Below are positions 1 through 8,715 of a DNA stretch of 48,073 bases, one piece after another. Made by a program: the position numbers and the translations under genes. Origin of the DNA: Xanthomonas translucens pv. translucens DSM 18974 (GTDB lineage Bacteria > Pseudomonadota > Gammaproteobacteria > Xanthomonadales > Xanthomonadaceae); NCBI RefSeq assembly GCF_000331775.1, contig NZ_CAPJ01000408.1:1-48073 (forward strand). The letters are read 5' to 3'. Below the pieces are notes generated by a model that did not search any database, had not been told where the DNA came from, and saw only the letters and a program-made list of their open reading frames with translations. The first letter of the stretch is position 1. Every line of letters starts with the position of its first letter.

Positions 1-373
1 AGGCGACAACGCCGGCCTGCTGCTGCGCGGCACCAAGCGTGACGACGTGGAGCGCGGCCAGGTGCTGTGCAAGCCGGGTTCGATCAAGCCGCACACCGAG
101 TTCGAAGCCGAAGTCTACGTGCTGTCGAAGGACGAGGGCGGCCGTCACACCCCGTTCTTCAAGGGCTACCGTCCGCAGTTCTACTTCCGCACCACCGACA
201 TCACCGGCGCTTGCGAGCTGCCGGAAGGCGTGGAGATGGTGATGCCGGGCGACAACGTGAAGATGGTGGTCACTCTGATCAACCCGGTGGCGATGGACGA
301 AGGCCTGCGTTTCGCGATCCGCGAAGGCGGCCGCACCGTCGGCGCCGGCGTGGTGGCCAAGATCATCAAGTAA
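1..373 (+). CDS. tuf: Elongation factor Tu, C-terminal part (5' end outside window)
   Basis: EF-Tu is the cytoplasmic GTPase that delivers aminoacyl-tRNA to the ribosomal A site. Only about the last 123 residues are present. Reading starts at base 2 with [10 protein letters not shown], which belongs to domain 2. Domain 3 follows ([20 protein letters not shown], then [20 protein letters not shown]), and the protein ends in the typical [10 protein letters not shown]. The GTPase domain lies upstream of the window. The gene immediately precedes the S10 operon, as the fus-tuf end of the str operon does in many proteobacteria, and an intrinsic terminator follows it. The family call is certain. Which of possibly two tuf copies this is cannot be told. 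Confidence 0.97.
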   Translation, partial: GDNAGLLLRGTKRDDVERGQVLCKPGSIKPHTEFEAEVYVLSKDEGGRHTPFFKGYRPQFYFRTTDITGACELPEGVEMVMPGDNVKMVVTLINPVAMDEGLRFAIREGGRTVGAGVVAKIIK

Positions 374-411
374 TGCCCGCTGCGGCGATTTCGGTCGCCG
401 CGGTTCGAGAA

Positions 412-436
412 GGGTCGGCGCAAGCCGGCCCTTTTT
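412..436 (+). terminator. Intrinsic terminator after tuf
   Basis: GGGTCGGC (412-419) pairs with GCCGGCCC (424-431) across a GCAA tetraloop, with one T-G pair, and five T residues follow directly. It lies about 40 bp past the tuf stop codon and separates tuf from the S10 promoters. Confidence 0.85.
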
Positions 437-487
437 CGTTGCGGGGAGGGGTGGGGCGGTGATTCGCAAAATTGTTGCCGCGCGATG

Positions 488-516
488 TTGCGGGCGGGTG
501 AAACAGTCGCTATAAT
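488..516 (+). promoter_or_regulatory. Candidate sigma70 promoter P1 of the S10 operon
   Basis: TTGCGG (488-493) and a perfect TATAAT (511-516) are separated by exactly 17 bp. The site lies downstream of the tuf terminator and about 310 bp upstream of rpsJ, so it would give a long leader. No convincing gene lies between it and rpsJ. Confidence 0.65.
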
Positions 517-637
517 GTGCGGCTCGGCATTCCTGGGTAGGGTGCCGGATACACCGCGAAAAGAGAGGCAGGATGCCCCTCGTGTTCGCCAGACCGGGAA
601 GGTCGCGCTGCATGAAGCATTCAACGGCCTTGCGCTG

Positions 638-666
638 TTGACGTTGTTTTATATGCGCATTATACT
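638..666 (+). promoter_or_regulatory. Strong sigma70 promoter P2 of the S10 operon
   Basis: TTGACG (638-643), a 17-bp spacer and TATACT (661-666) make this the best promoter match in the window. The expected start is near 673, giving a leader of about 155 nt ahead of rpsJ. The local sequence is AT-rich compared with its surroundings. Together with P1 it forms a tandem pair. Confidence 0.75.
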
Positions 667-675
667 TTTCCGTCT

Positions 676-798
676 GGGCAGGCCGGTTAGCTGGTCTGCC
701 TCAGTTTTTGGGCGGAAGAATGGCCCATCGCCAGCAGGATGCTCGGCGGTATACGACGTCAGGAAATAATCGGGGCAGGTATCCCAGAGGCCTTGCCC
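676..798 (+). promoter_or_regulatory. S10 leader with two hairpins followed by T-rich runs
   Basis: Bases 676-686 pair with 691-701 (11 pairs, including G-T pairs) across a TTAG loop. The sequence CAG and five T residues (705-709) follow. A second stem pairs 773-779 with 792-798 and is followed by GTCGCTCTTTTA just upstream of the rpsJ ribosome binding site. Both have the form of terminator or attenuator hairpins inside the leader. In E. coli, ribosomal protein L4 controls the S10 operon through leader hairpins of this kind. Whether these hairpins are L4 targets is inference; the sequence shows only the foldable elements. Confidence 0.5.
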
Positions 799-828
799 GT
801 CGCTCTTTTAATGAAGGAACCCACCGCC

Positions 829-1164
829 ATGGCGGAGCAAAAGACCGGTCAGAAAGCGGATCAGAAGATCCGGATTCGGCTGAAGGCGTTCGATCATCGT
901 CTGATCGACCGTTCGGCCAGCGAGATCGTTGAGACGGCCAAGCGGACCGGCGCGCAAGTGCGCGGCCCGATCCCGTTGCCGACCAAGATCGAACGCTACA
1001 CCATTCTCGTTTCTCCGCACGTCGACAAGGACGCGCGCGACCAGTACGAGACCCGCACGCACAAGCGCGTGCTCGACATCATCGGCCCTAACGACAAGAC
1101 CGTGGACGCGCTGATGAAGCTCGAGCTCGCGGCGGGCGTCGATGTCCAGATCAAGTTGACCTGA
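829..1164 (+). CDS. rpsJ: 30S ribosomal protein S10
   Basis: S10 is a 30S head protein that also acts as NusE in antitermination. The body is canonical: [40 protein letters not shown], and an end in [10 protein letters not shown]. The ATG at 829 was chosen because an AGGA (815-818) sits 10 bases upstream; an in-frame ATG at 811 is an alternative. The product is 111 residues, whereas I recall 103 for Xanthomonas S10, beginning at [10 protein letters not shown]. The extra N-terminus consists of three xxQK units ([12 protein letters not shown]) encoded by three similar 12-bp blocks (832-867). This is the first gene of the S10 operon; rplC starts 11 bp after its stop. Confidence 0.95.
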   Translation: MAEQKTGQKADQKIRIRLKAFDHRLIDRSASEIVETAKRTGAQVRGPIPLPTKIERYTILVSPHVDKDARDQYETRTHKRVLDIIGPNDKTVDALMKLELAAGVDVQIKLT

Positions 1165-1175
1165 GGGCTACGACC

Positions 1176-1826
1176 ATGACGAAGAAATATTCGTTGGGCT
1201 TCGTGGGCCGCAAGGCCGGCATGAGCCGCGTCTTCACCGAAGACGGCCGCTCCATTCCGGTGACCCTGATCGAAGCGACCCCGAACCGCATCACCCAGCT
1301 CAAGACCATCGAAAGTGATGGCTACAGCGCCGTGCAGATCACCGTGGGCGCCCGTCGCGCCGCGCTGGTCAACAAGCCTGCCTCCGGTCACTACGCCAAG
1401 GCGAAGGTCGAAGCCGGCCGCGGCCTGTGGGAGTTCCGCGTTGCAGATGCGCAGCTGGGCGATTACGCCATCGGCGGCGAGATCAAGGCGGACATCTTCG
1501 AGGTCGGCCAGAAGGTCGACGTCCAGGGCGTCACCAAGGGCAAGGGTTTCCAGGGCACGATCAAGCGGTATAACTTCCGCATGGGCGATGCGACCCACGG
1601 TAACTCGCTGTCGCATCGCGCGCCGGGTTCGCTGGGTCAGCGCCAGACCCCGGGTCGCGTTTTCCCGGGCAAGAAGATGTCCGGCCACATGGGCGCGGTG
1701 CAGCAGAGCACGCAGAATCTGGAAGTGGTCAAGGTTGACGTCGAGCGTGGCCTCATCGCCATTCGCGGCGCTGTGCCTGGCGCTGCCGGTGGCGACGTGA
1801 TCGTGCGTCCGGCTAGCAAGGCATAA
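1176..1826 (+). CDS. rplC: 50S ribosomal protein L3
   Basis: L3 is an early-assembling 50S protein whose long loop reaches the peptidyl transferase centre. The 216-residue product contains [14 protein letters not shown] near the start, the loop sequence [20 protein letters not shown], and the [20 protein letters not shown] segment that carries the methylated glutamine in E. coli (the motif is visible; modification is inferred). A GAGGG overlaps the rpsJ stop 8 bases before this ATG, which suggests translational coupling. rplD follows within 12 bp. Confidence 0.98.
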   Translation: MTKKYSLGFVGRKAGMSRVFTEDGRSIPVTLIEATPNRITQLKTIESDGYSAVQITVGARRAALVNKPASGHYAKAKVEAGRGLWEFRVADAQLGDYAIGGEIKADIFEVGQKVDVQGVTKGKGFQGTIKRYNFRMGDATHGNSLSHRAPGSLGQRQTPGRVFPGKKMSGHMGAVQQSTQNLEVVKVDVERGLIAIRGAVPGAAGGDVIVRPASKA

Positions 1827-1838
1827 GGAGAGATGACG

Positions 1839-2444
1839 ATGGAACTCGTTATCACGGGTAGCAATAACAAGGTCTCGGTCTCCGATGCCGTGTTCGGTCG
1901 CGATTTCAGCGAAGATCTGGTCCACCAGGTCGTCGTCGCCTATCGCAACGCCGGCCGCGCCGGCACCAAGGCGCAGAAGACGCGTTCGGAAGTCAGCGGC
2001 ACCACCAAGAAGTCGAAGAAGCAGAAGGGCGGTGGCGCACGCCACGGCGCGCTGACCGCTCCGATCTTCGTCGGCGGCGGCGTGACCTTCGCGGCCAAGC
2101 CGCGCAGCTTCGAGCAGAAGGTGAACCGCAAGATGTATCGCGCCGCGATCTGCGCGATTCTTTCGGAGCTCAACCGCCAGGGTCGCCTGATGGTCGTCGA
2201 GGCGTTCGACGTGCAGGCCAGCAAGACCAAGGATCTGATCGAGAAGCTGAAGGGTCTGGACGTGGGCAAGCGCCCGCTGATCGTGACCGAAGAGGCGTCC
2301 GAGCATCTGTACCTGTCCGCCCGCAACCTTCCCTACGTGGAAGTGCGCGACGTGCAGGGCCTGGATCCGGTGTCGCTGGTCGGGGCCGATACGGTCGTGA
2401 TCACCGCCGATGCGGTCAAGAAGGTCGAGGAGTGGCTGGCATGA
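1839..2444 (+). CDS. rplD: 50S ribosomal protein L4
   Basis: L4 binds 23S rRNA near the exit tunnel and in E. coli is the autogenous repressor of the S10 operon. The product is 201 residues and starts [10 protein letters not shown]. An upstream in-frame ATG at 1833 lies only 2 bases from the AAGGAG (1825-1830), whereas 1839 lies 8 bases away, so 1839 is preferred. The tunnel loop [20 protein letters not shown] is intact. The C-terminal half matches the globular L4 domain and ends KKVEEWLA. Its stop overlaps the rplW start (ATGA). Confidence 0.97.
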   Translation: MELVITGSNNKVSVSDAVFGRDFSEDLVHQVVVAYRNAGRAGTKAQKTRSEVSGTTKKSKKQKGGGARHGALTAPIFVGGGVTFAAKPRSFEQKVNRKMYRAAICAILSELNRQGRLMVVEAFDVQASKTKDLIEKLKGLDVGKRPLIVTEEASEHLYLSARNLPYVEVRDVQGLDPVSLVGADTVVITADAVKKVEEWLA

Positions 2445-2740
2445 GCAGCAACGAAAAAATCTTCAGCGTGCTGCGTGCCCCGCGTGTCTCCGAAAAGACC
2501 GCGCGCCTGCAGGAGCTCTCCAATCAGTACGTCTTCGAGATTTCGAGCGAAGCCACCAAGGCCGATGTCAAGGCCGCGGTCGAGCAGCTGTTCGACGTCA
2601 AGGTCGAGTCGGTCAACGTGTTGAACGTCAAGGGCAAGAACAAGTCCTTCCGTTCGCGCAGCGGTCGTCGCGGCGATTGGCGCAAGGCGTACGTGCGTCT
2701 GGCCGAAGGCCAGTCCATCGACGTAACGGCCAAGGCCTGA
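2441..2740 (+). CDS. rplW: 50S ribosomal protein L23
   Basis: L23 sits at the tunnel exit and docks SRP and trigger factor. The 99-residue product starts [20 protein letters not shown] and shows the conserved [20 protein letters not shown] segment and the basic loop near [20 protein letters not shown]. The ATG overlaps the rplD stop as ATGA, a typical coupling arrangement; a GTG nine bases earlier is possible but less likely. It lies between rplD and rplB as in other S10 operons. Confidence 0.97.
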   Translation: MSSNEKIFSVLRAPRVSEKTARLQELSNQYVFEISSEATKADVKAAVEQLFDVKVESVNVLNVKGKNKSFRSRSGRRGDWRKAYVRLAEGQSIDVTAKA

Positions 2741-2750
2741 GGTCCATCCC

Positions 2751-3578
2751 ATGCCATTGATGAAATTCAAACCCACCTCTCCCGGCCGTCGTTCGGCCGT
2801 GCGCGTGGTCACGCCCGATCTGCACAAGGGCGCGCCGCATGCAGCGCTGCTGGAGCCGCAGAGCAAGTCCGGTGGTCGTAACCACCACGGCCGCATCACC
2901 ACCCGTCACGTCGGCGGTGGTCACAAGCAGCACTACCGCATCATCGACTTCAAGCGCAACAAGGAAGGCATTCCGGCGCGTGTGGAGCGGATCGAATACG
3001 ATCCGAACCGCACTGCCCATATCGCCCTGCTGTGCTATGCCGACGGCGAGCGCCGCTATATCATCGCGCCGAAGGGCCTGAAGGCCGGCGACCAGGTGAT
3101 CGCCGGTTCGGACGCGCCGATCAAGACTGGCAACACGCTGCCGCTGCGCAACATCCCGGTCGGTACGACGGTGCACGGCATCGAACTGAAGCCGGGCAAG
3201 GGCGCGCAGATCGCGCGCGCTGCCGGCGCCGCGGTGCAGCTGGTCGCGCGTGAAGGCATCTACGCCACGCTGCGTCTTCGCTCCGGCGAAATGCGCAAGG
3301 TGCCGGTCGAGTGCCGCGCCACCATCGGCGAAGTCGGCAACGACGAGCACAACCTCGAGAAGCTCGGCAAGGCTGGCGCCAAGCGCTGGCTCGGCGTGCG
3401 TTCGACCGTTCGCGGTGCGGCCATGAACCCCGTCGACCACCCGCACGGTGGTGGCGAGGCGAAGGCCGGTCAGGGTAATCCGCATCCGGTCACCCCGTGG
3501 GGTGTGCCGACCAAGGGTTACAAGACGCGCCATAACAAGCGCACCGAACAATTCATCGTCCGCGATCGTAGGGGCTAA
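2751..3578 (+). CDS. rplB: 50S ribosomal protein L2
   Basis: L2 is a primary 23S rRNA binder needed for subunit association and peptidyl transferase activity. The 275-residue length is standard. The N-terminal RNA-binding part contains [20 protein letters not shown], and the C-terminal part contains [20 protein letters not shown], which includes the conserved functional histidine region. The start is preceded by GAGGT overlapping the rplW stop, 7 bases away. Confidence 0.98.
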   Translation: MPLMKFKPTSPGRRSAVRVVTPDLHKGAPHAALLEPQSKSGGRNHHGRITTRHVGGGHKQHYRIIDFKRNKEGIPARVERIEYDPNRTAHIALLCYADGERRYIIAPKGLKAGDQVIAGSDAPIKTGNTLPLRNIPVGTTVHGIELKPGKGAQIARAAGAAVQLVAREGIYATLRLRSGEMRKVPVECRATIGEVGNDEHNLEKLGKAGAKRWLGVRSTVRGAAMNPVDHPHGGGEAKAGQGNPHPVTPWGVPTKGYKTRHNKRTEQFIVRDRRG

Positions 3579-3584
3579 TCGACC

Positions 3585-3854
3585 ATGCCACGTTCACTCA
3601 AGAAAGGCCCGTTCGTCGATCACCACCTCGTCAAGAAGGTGGAGGCCGCGGCCGGCAGCAAGCGTCCGATCAAGACCTGGTCGCGTCGCTCGATGATCCT
3701 GCCGGAGATGGTGGGTTTCACCATCGCCGTGCACAACGGCAAGAACCACGTTCCGGTGCTGGTCAACGAGAACATGGTCGGCCACAAGCTCGGCGAATTT
3801 GCCGTCACCCGGACCTTCAAGGGTCACGGTGGCGACAAGAAGTCGAGCCGGTAA
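3585..3854 (+). CDS. rpsS: 30S ribosomal protein S19
   Basis: S19 is a 30S head protein that forms a complex with S13 near the A site. The 89-residue product begins [20 protein letters not shown] and includes [20 protein letters not shown] and [15 protein letters not shown], all characteristic. It starts 6 bp after rplB. The ribosome binding site is weak (a GGGG near 3572). rplV follows after a short gap. Confidence 0.97.
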   Translation: MPRSLKKGPFVDHHLVKKVEAAAGSKRPIKTWSRRSMILPEMVGFTIAVHNGKNHVPVLVNENMVGHKLGEFAVTRTFKGHGGDKKSSR

Positions 3855-3866
3855 GGAGAGATGACG

Positions 3867-4202
3867 ATGGAAGCGAAAGCAATCCTGCGCACTGCGCGCA
3901 TCTCCCCGCAGAAGGCCCGCCTGGTCGCCGACCAGGTGCGTGGTCTTTCCGCCGAGCGGGCGGTCAACCTGCTGAAGTTCTCGGATAAGAAGGCTGCCCA
4001 CCTGATCAAGAAGGTGGTGGAGTCGGCGATCGCCAATGCCGAGAACAACCAGGGCGCGGATGTCGACGAGCTGAAGGTCAAGACCATCATGGTTGATGAA
4101 GGTCCGACCCTGAAGCGTTTCATGGCGCGGGCGAAAGGCCGCGGTACCCGCATCCTCAAGCGCACCAGCCACATTACTGTGGTTGTGGGCGCCGCCAAGT
4201 AA
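3867..4202 (+). CDS. rplV: 50S ribosomal protein L22
   Basis: L22 lines the exit tunnel; changes in its hairpin loop give macrolide resistance. The product is 111 residues beginning [20 protein letters not shown]. The beta-hairpin segment [20 protein letters not shown] is intact. The spacer before the start (AAGGAGAGATGACGATGG) is nearly identical to the one before rplD, including a decoy ATG at 3861 that is too close to the AAGGAG. The ATG at 3867 is therefore preferred. Confidence 0.96.
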   Translation: MEAKAILRTARISPQKARLVADQVRGLSAERAVNLLKFSDKKAAHLIKKVVESAIANAENNQGADVDELKVKTIMVDEGPTLKRFMARAKGRGTRILKRTSHITVVVGAAK

Positions 4203-4219
4203 GCGGAAAGGAAAAGACG

Positions 4220-4954
4220 ATGGGTCATAAAGTTCATCCGATTGGATTCCGCCTGGGTGTCTCCAAGGACTGGAATTCCAAGTGGTACGCCAACAAGGGC
4301 GAGTTCGCCGGTTACCTGGCGGCCGACCTCAAGGTTCGTGAAATGCTGCGTAAGAAGTTGGCGCAGGCGGGCATCAGCAAGATCCTGATCGAGCGTCCGG
4401 CCAAGACCGCGCGCGTGACGATCCACACCGCCCGTCCGGGCGTGGTGATCGGCAAGCGCGGTGAGGACATCGAGAAGCTGCGCAAGGAAGTGAGCGAGAT
4501 GATGGGCGTCCCCGCCCACATCAACGTTACCGAAGTGCGCAAGCCGGAGCTGGATGCGCAGCTGGTCGCCGAGTCGATCGCGCAGCAGCTGGAGCGTCGC
4601 ATCATGTTCCGCCGCGCGATGAAGCGCGCGGTCGGCAATGCGATGCGCCTGGGTGCCCTGGGCATCAAGGTCAACGTCGCTGGCCGCTTGAACGGTGCGG
4701 AAATCGCCCGTTCCGAGTGGTACCGCGAGGGCCGCGTGCCGCTGCATACGCTGCGTGCCGACATTGACTATGGCTTCGCTGAAGCCAAGACGACCTACGG
4801 CATCATCGGCATCACGGTGTGGATCTACAAGGGCGAGATCTTCGATTTCTCCCAGGTTGGCCAGGAAAAGCAGGACGATTCCCCGCGCAACGATCGTAAC
4901 GATCGCGGCGACCGTGGTGACCGTCCGTCGCGTCCGGCTCGTGAAGTGAGGTAA
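4220..4954 (+). CDS. rpsC: 30S ribosomal protein S3
   Basis: S3 lies at the mRNA entry channel of the 30S subunit. The 244-residue product has the N-terminal [20 protein letters not shown], a KH domain ([17 protein letters not shown]) and the C-terminal S3 domain ([20 protein letters not shown] through [14 protein letters not shown]). A low-complexity acidic/basic tail with [12 protein letters not shown] ends the protein and is probably disordered. AAGGA lies 7 bases before the start. rplP begins 5 bp after the stop. Confidence 0.97.
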   Translation: MGHKVHPIGFRLGVSKDWNSKWYANKGEFAGYLAADLKVREMLRKKLAQAGISKILIERPAKTARVTIHTARPGVVIGKRGEDIEKLRKEVSEMMGVPAHINVTEVRKPELDAQLVAESIAQQLERRIMFRRAMKRAVGNAMRLGALGIKVNVAGRLNGAEIARSEWYREGRVPLHTLRADIDYGFAEAKTTYGIIGITVWIYKGEIFDFSQVGQEKQDDSPRNDRNDRGDRGDRPSRPAREVR

Positions 4955-4959
4955 CGGCA

Positions 4960-5373
4960 ATGTTGCAACCCAAGCGAACCAAATACCGCAAGATGCACAA
5001 GGGCCGTAACGACGGTCTGGCGTGGAGCGGCAACGCCGTCAGCTTCGGCGAGTACGGGCTGAAAGCCACCGCGCACGGTCAGTTGACCGCGCGCCAGATC
5101 GAAGCGGCGCGCCGCTCGATCAGTCGCTACGTCAAGCGTGGCGGCAAGATGTGGATCCGCGTGTTCCCGGATAAGTCGATCACCAAGAAGCCGATCGAAG
5201 TGCGAATGGGCTCCGGTAAGGGCAACGTCGAATACTGGGTCGCTCAGATCCAGCCCGGTCGCATGATCTATGAAATCGAAGGCGTCGGCGAAGATGTCGC
5301 GCGCGAGGCGTTCCGCCTGGCCGCTGCCAAGCTTTCGGTGACCACCACCTTCGTGACCCGGACGGTACGCTGA
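4960..5373 (+). CDS. rplP: 50S ribosomal protein L16
   Basis: L16 helps shape the A site and the binding of 5S rRNA-associated helices. The 137-residue product begins [20 protein letters not shown] and has the conserved [19 protein letters not shown] and [20 protein letters not shown] motifs. The rpmC ATG overlaps the stop codon of this gene by one base (TGATG), implying coupled translation. Confidence 0.97.
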   Translation: MLQPKRTKYRKMHKGRNDGLAWSGNAVSFGEYGLKATAHGQLTARQIEAARRSISRYVKRGGKMWIRVFPDKSITKKPIEVRMGSGKGNVEYWVAQIQPGRMIYEIEGVGEDVAREAFRLAAAKLSVTTTFVTRTVR

Positions 5374-5558
5374 TGGACATCAAACAACTCCGCGAGAAGT
5401 CGGCTGACGATTTGAAGGCCCATCTGACCGATCTGCGCAAGGAGCAGTTCGCCCTGCGCATGCAGCAGGTCACCGGGCAGCTGCCGAAGACCCACGAAAC
5501 CCGCCGGGTGCGCCGCGAGATTGCTCGCGTGAAGCACCTGATCGGCAGCACGAAGTAA
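5373..5558 (+). CDS. rpmC: 50S ribosomal protein L29
   Basis: L29 is a small helical hairpin protein at the tunnel exit. The 61-residue product begins [20 protein letters not shown] and has the family pattern [17 protein letters not shown] followed by a basic second helix ([15 protein letters not shown]). It overlaps rplP by one base and lies 11 bp before rpsQ, the conserved L16-L29-S17 order. Confidence 0.96.
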   Translation: MDIKQLREKSADDLKAHLTDLRKEQFALRMQQVTGQLPKTHETRRVRREIARVKHLIGSTK

Positions 5559-5569
5559 GGATGGCCGCC

Positions 5570-5839
5570 ATGAGCGACACTAACGAAAGCAAGACGCTGC
5601 GCACGGTCGAAGGCCGCGTCGTCAGCAACAAGATGGACAAGACCGTCACCGTGCTGGTGGAGCGTCAGGTCAAGCATGCGTTGTACGGCAAGTACATCAA
5701 GCGCTCAACCAAGCTCCACGCCCACGACGCCGACAACGCCTGTAACGAAGGCGATCTCGTGCGCGTGACCGAGATTGCGCCGATGTCCAAGACCAAGAAC
5801 TGGCGGGTGGTTGAAATCGTCACCCGTTCGGTCGACTAA
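5570..5839 (+). CDS. rpsQ: 30S ribosomal protein S17
   Basis: S17 is a primary 16S rRNA binder with an OB fold. The 89-residue product begins [20 protein letters not shown]; the characteristic [20 protein letters not shown] and [19 protein letters not shown] follow. An ATG at 5561 directly abuts the Shine-Dalgarno (TAAGG 5556-5560) and is too close, so the ATG at 5570 is used. It is the last gene of the classical S10 operon; rplN follows after 14 bp with no visible terminator. Confidence 0.96.
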   Translation: MSDTNESKTLRTVEGRVVSNKMDKTVTVLVERQVKHALYGKYIKRSTKLHAHDADNACNEGDLVRVTEIAPMSKTKNWRVVEIVTRSVD

Positions 5840-5853
5840 GGGAGATCTGAATC

Positions 5854-6222
5854 ATGATCCAGATGCAGAGCTACCTCGACGTCGCCGACAACTCCGGTGC
5901 CAAGGAAGTGATGTGCATCAAGGTGCTCGGCGGCTCCAAGCGCCGCTACGCGCACATTGGCGACATCATCAAGGTCACCGTCAAGGACGCGATCCCGCGC
6001 GGCAAGGTCAAGAAGGGCGAAGTCTACGATGCCGTCGTGGTGCGTACCCGCAAGGGTGTGCGTCGTGCCGACGGTTCGCTGATCCGTTTCGACGGCAACG
6101 CTGCGGTATTGCTCAACAACAAGCAGGAGCCGATCGGCACGCGTATCTTCGGGCCTGTTACCCGCGAGCTGCGTTCCGAGAAGTTCATGAAGATCGTCTC
6201 GCTCGCTCCTGAAGTGCTGTGA
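5854..6222 (+). CDS. rplN: 50S ribosomal protein L14
   Basis: L14 sits at the subunit interface and contacts 16S rRNA helix 14. The 122-residue length is standard. Motifs include [40 protein letters not shown] and the end [27 protein letters not shown] precedes the ATG. It is the first gene of the spc operon by E. coli convention, but the 14-bp gap to rpsQ suggests read-through from S10. Confidence 0.98.
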   Translation: MIQMQSYLDVADNSGAKEVMCIKVLGGSKRRYAHIGDIIKVTVKDAIPRGKVKKGEVYDAVVVRTRKGVRRADGSLIRFDGNAAVLLNNKQEPIGTRIFGPVTRELRSEKFMKIVSLAPEVL

Positions 6223-6237
6223 GCGGAGGACATACAC

Positions 6238-6555
6238 ATGGCTAACCGTATCAAGAAGGGCGACCAGGTCGTCGTCACTACCGGCAAGGACAAGGGCAAG
6301 CAGGGCGAAATCGTCCGTGTCGACGGCGATCGGGTGATCGTTTCCAACGCGAACATCGTCAAGCGCCATACCAAGCCGAACCCGCAGGCAGGCGTTGCCG
6401 GCGGCGTGGTCGAGCGTGAAGCGTCGATCCATATCTCCAACGTGGCGATCGTCAACCCGGCATCGGGCAAGGGCGAGCGCGTTGGCTTCAAGGTGCTGGA
6501 GGATGGACGCAAACTGCGTGTGTTCCGCTCCAGCGGTGAGGCGCTCGACGCCTGA
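6238..6555 (+). CDS. rplX: 50S ribosomal protein L24
   Basis: L24 is an assembly initiator with a KOW motif, visible here as [20 protein letters not shown] near residues 8-27. The 105-residue product continues with [13 protein letters not shown] and ends in the usual beta-barrel half. A strong GGAGGA lies upstream of the ATG. rplE follows 11 bp after the stop. Confidence 0.97.
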   Translation: MANRIKKGDQVVVTTGKDKGKQGEIVRVDGDRVIVSNANIVKRHTKPNPQAGVAGGVVEREASIHISNVAIVNPASGKGERVGFKVLEDGRKLRVFRSSGEALDA

Positions 6556-6566
6556 GGAATGACACA

Positions 6567-7109
6567 ATGAATTCCCGTCTCGAAAAGATTTACAAGGAAG
6601 AAGTGGTACCGGCTCTGATGAAGAAGTTCGGTTACACCAATCCGATGCAAGTGCCGAAGCTGGTCAAGGTCACCCTCAACATGGGCGTGGGCGAGGCCGC
6701 GACGAACAAGAAGATCCTGGAAAACGCCGTGGCCGACATGGCCAAGGTTTCCGGCCAGAAGCCGGTGGTCACCAAGTCGCGTATCTCGGTGGCGTCATTC
6801 AAGATCCGCGATGGTTGGCCGATCGGCTGCAAGACCACGCTGCGTCGCGGCAAGATGTACGAGTTCCTGGACCGCCTGATCAACATCTCGCTGCCGCGCG
6901 TGCGCGACTTCCGTGGTGTGTCCGGTCGTTCGTTCGACGGTCGCGGCAACTTCAACATGGGCGTGAAGGAACAGATCATTTTCCCGGAAATCGACTTCGA
7001 CGCCGTCGATGCGATCCGCGGTATGGATATCGCCATCACCACCACCGCCAAGACCGACGCCGAAGCGAAGGCGCTGCTCGAAGCGTTCAAGTTTCCGTTC
7101 CGTAATTAA
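6567..7109 (+). CDS. rplE: 50S ribosomal protein L5
   Basis: L5 binds 5S rRNA and forms the central protuberance. The 180-residue product has [20 protein letters not shown], the [20 protein letters not shown] region, [20 protein letters not shown] and [20 protein letters not shown]. In E. coli, S8 represses the spc operon by binding mRNA at the L5 start. I did not find a clear S8-site mimic by eye. GAGGA overlaps the preceding stop. Confidence 0.97.
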   Translation: MNSRLEKIYKEEVVPALMKKFGYTNPMQVPKLVKVTLNMGVGEAATNKKILENAVADMAKVSGQKPVVTKSRISVASFKIRDGWPIGCKTTLRRGKMYEFLDRLINISLPRVRDFRGVSGRSFDGRGNFNMGVKEQIIFPEIDFDAVDAIRGMDIAITTTAKTDAEAKALLEAFKFPFRN

Positions 7110-7119
7110 GGGTTAGACA

Positions 7120-7425
7120 ATGGCAAAGACCTCCATGGTCAACCGCGACCTCAAGCGGAAGAAGCTGGCGAAGAAGTTCGCCGACAAGCGCGACGCGCTG
7201 AAGAAGATCATCTCCGCCGACAGCTCGTCCTACGACGAGAAGGCCGAGGCGGTGGTCAAGCTGCAGAAGCTGCCGCGCGATTCCTCGCCGTGCCGTTATC
7301 GCACCCGTTGCGAGCTGTCCGGTCGTCCGCGCGCCGTGTATCGCAAGTTCGGCCTCGGCCGCAACATGCTGCGCAAGGCGACGATGAACGGCGACGTGCC
7401 GGGCCTGCGCAAGGCCAGCTGGTAA
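7120..7425 (+). CDS. rpsN: 30S ribosomal protein S14
   Basis: S14 is a late-assembling 30S head protein. The 101-residue product is the zinc-free long form: it has no CxxC pairs and contains [20 protein letters not shown] and the C-terminal [25 protein letters not shown] precedes the start. After this gene the compact operon layout breaks: the next 259 bp carry a strong hairpin, an intrinsic terminator and a -10 element. Confidence 0.97.
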   Translation: MAKTSMVNRDLKRKKLAKKFADKRDALKKIISADSSSYDEKAEAVVKLQKLPRDSSPCRYRTRCELSGRPRAVYRKFGLGRNMLRKATMNGDVPGLRKASW

Positions 7426-7434
7426 CAACCGGCG

Positions 7435-7463
7435 GTCCCGGCTCCGTTCGCGGAGCCCGGGAC
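7435..7463 (+). other. Strong hairpin just after rpsN
   Basis: GTCCCGGCTCC (7435-7445) pairs with GGAG (7452-7455) and CCGGGAC (7457-7463), with a bulged C at 7456 and a 6-base loop. No T-run follows, so it is not itself a classical terminator. It could protect the 3' end of the upstream message or slow RNA polymerase. Confidence 0.5.
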
Positions 7464-7499
7464 AGGGCAGTCGCCCGTCCGCGTGCTGTTCAGTAAACG

Positions 7500-7523
7500 A
7501 GTCCGACGCAAGTCGGACTTTTT
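7500..7523 (+). terminator. Intrinsic terminator inside the spc operon (rpsN-rpsH gap)
   Basis: AGTCCGAC (7500-7507) pairs perfectly with GTCGGACT (7512-7519) across a GCAA tetraloop; T residues run to 7523. It lies about 75 bp past rpsN and upstream of rpsH, so it should end or attenuate transcripts between two genes usually co-transcribed in spc operons. Confidence 0.75.
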
Positions 7524-7527
7524 GTCG

Positions 7528-7533
7528 TATAAT
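7528..7533 (+). promoter_or_regulatory. Candidate -10 element for rpsH onward
   Basis: A perfect TATAAT lies only four bases after the T-run of the preceding terminator. No good -35 is seen at 16-18 bp (the region is occupied by the terminator stem), so the promoter call rests on the -10 alone. Start of transcription would be near 7540, giving a leader of about 145 nt before rpsH. Confidence 0.4.
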
Positions 7534-7684
7534 CCCGCTCCTTGCCTGCGCCTAGCGGGGCGGGTTGCGTTAGGCCCTGGCCTTCTCCAGGACGCTCCAC
7601 GCTTCACATCACCGCGTCATTCCACAGTTACATATCACAAGATTTTCGCGAAAGCGGATATCGGTGCACTCAAAGGTAGACACC

Positions 7685-8083
7685 ATGAGCATGACTGATC
7701 CCATCGCCGACTTGCTGGTCCGCATCAAAAATGCGGCCGCGGTTGGCAAGCCGACGGTGAAAATGCCGTCCTCCAAGATCAAGGTTGCAATCGCAGAAGT
7801 GCTGAAGGCCGAAGGCTACATCGGCGACCTGCGCGTCAACTCGATCGAGAACAACAAGTCCGAACTGGAAATCGTGCTGAAGTATTTCGAGGGCCGTCCG
7901 GTCATCGATACGCTCAAGCGCGTGTCCCGTTCGGGTCTGCGTCAGTATCGCGGTAAGGCCGAGTTGCCGAAGGTTCTCGGCGGCCTGGGCGTTGCCATCA
8001 TTTCCACGTCCAAGGGCATCATGACCGATGCGCAGGCCCGTCAGGCCGGCGTCGGTGGCGAAGTCCTGTGCTTCGTGGCCTAA
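7685..8083 (+). CDS. rpsH: 30S ribosomal protein S8
   Basis: S8 is a primary binder of the 16S rRNA central domain and the spc-operon repressor in E. coli. The 132-residue product starts [20 protein letters not shown]; the C-terminal half has [20 protein letters not shown] and ends with the [20 protein letters not shown] motif. An upstream in-frame ATG at 7664 would add seven non-conserved residues; AAGGT before 7685 supports the shorter form. It is preceded by the 259-bp gap that carries a terminator and a -10 element. Confidence 0.97.
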   Translation: MSMTDPIADLLVRIKNAAAVGKPTVKMPSSKIKVAIAEVLKAEGYIGDLRVNSIENNKSELEIVLKYFEGRPVIDTLKRVSRSGLRQYRGKAELPKVLGGLGVAIISTSKGIMTDAQARQAGVGGEVLCFVA

Positions 8084-8099
8084 GGGAAGGAGCAAGTAA

Positions 8100-8627
8100 A
8101 TGTCCCGCGTAGCCAAGAAGCCGATTTCCCTCCCGAAGGGCGTCGAACTGAATGTCCAGCCCGAGCTGGTGAGCGTCAAGGGCCCGAAGGGTACCCTGTC
8201 GCTGATCAAGCCGGCTGGCGTCGAAATCAAGCAGGAAGACGGTGTCGCCACGCTGTCGCCCAACGACCCGTCGCAGATCGCCATCACCGGCACCGTCCGC
8301 GCGATCCTGGCGAACATGGTGCACGGCGTGTCCGAAGGCTTCGAGCGCAAGCTTGAGCTGGTCGGCGTCGGTTACCGTGCCACGATGCAGGGCAAGGACC
8401 TGAGCCTGGCGCTCGGTTTCTCGCATCCGGTTCTGTTCACGGCGCCGGAAGGCATCACCCTGGCCACCCCGACTCAGACCGAGATCGTGGTGCAGGGCGC
8501 CGACAAGCAGCGCGTCGGCGAAGTCGCCGCCAAGATCCGCGGTTTCCGTCCGCCGGAGCCCTACAAGGGTAAGGGTGTGAAGTACGCCGGTGAAGCCATC
8601 ATTCGCAAGGAAGCCAAGAAGGCCTAA
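8100..8627 (+). CDS. rplF: 50S ribosomal protein L6
   Basis: L6 sits near the factor-binding stalk base. The 175-residue product has two similar domains: [20 protein letters not shown] at the start, [20 protein letters not shown] in the middle, and [20 protein letters not shown] at the C-terminus. A good AAGGAG lies upstream. The 88-bp gap to rplR contains an imperfect GC-rich hairpin and no gene. Confidence 0.97.
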   Translation: MSRVAKKPISLPKGVELNVQPELVSVKGPKGTLSLIKPAGVEIKQEDGVATLSPNDPSQIAITGTVRAILANMVHGVSEGFERKLELVGVGYRATMQGKDLSLALGFSHPVLFTAPEGITLATPTQTEIVVQGADKQRVGEVAAKIRGFRPPEPYKGKGVKYAGEAIIRKEAKKA

Positions 8628-8715
8628 GCAGGCCCATCCGCTGGGGGTCCGGCCTTGCATCGCCGGGCTCCCAAACGAAAAGCCCTGCTTCCTTCAGCTT
8701 CCGTAGGACACAGAC

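Noticed and set aside
996..2306. 436-codon minus-strand frame across rplC and rplD
   Set aside because: It lies opposite two certain ribosomal genes and has no recognisable motif.
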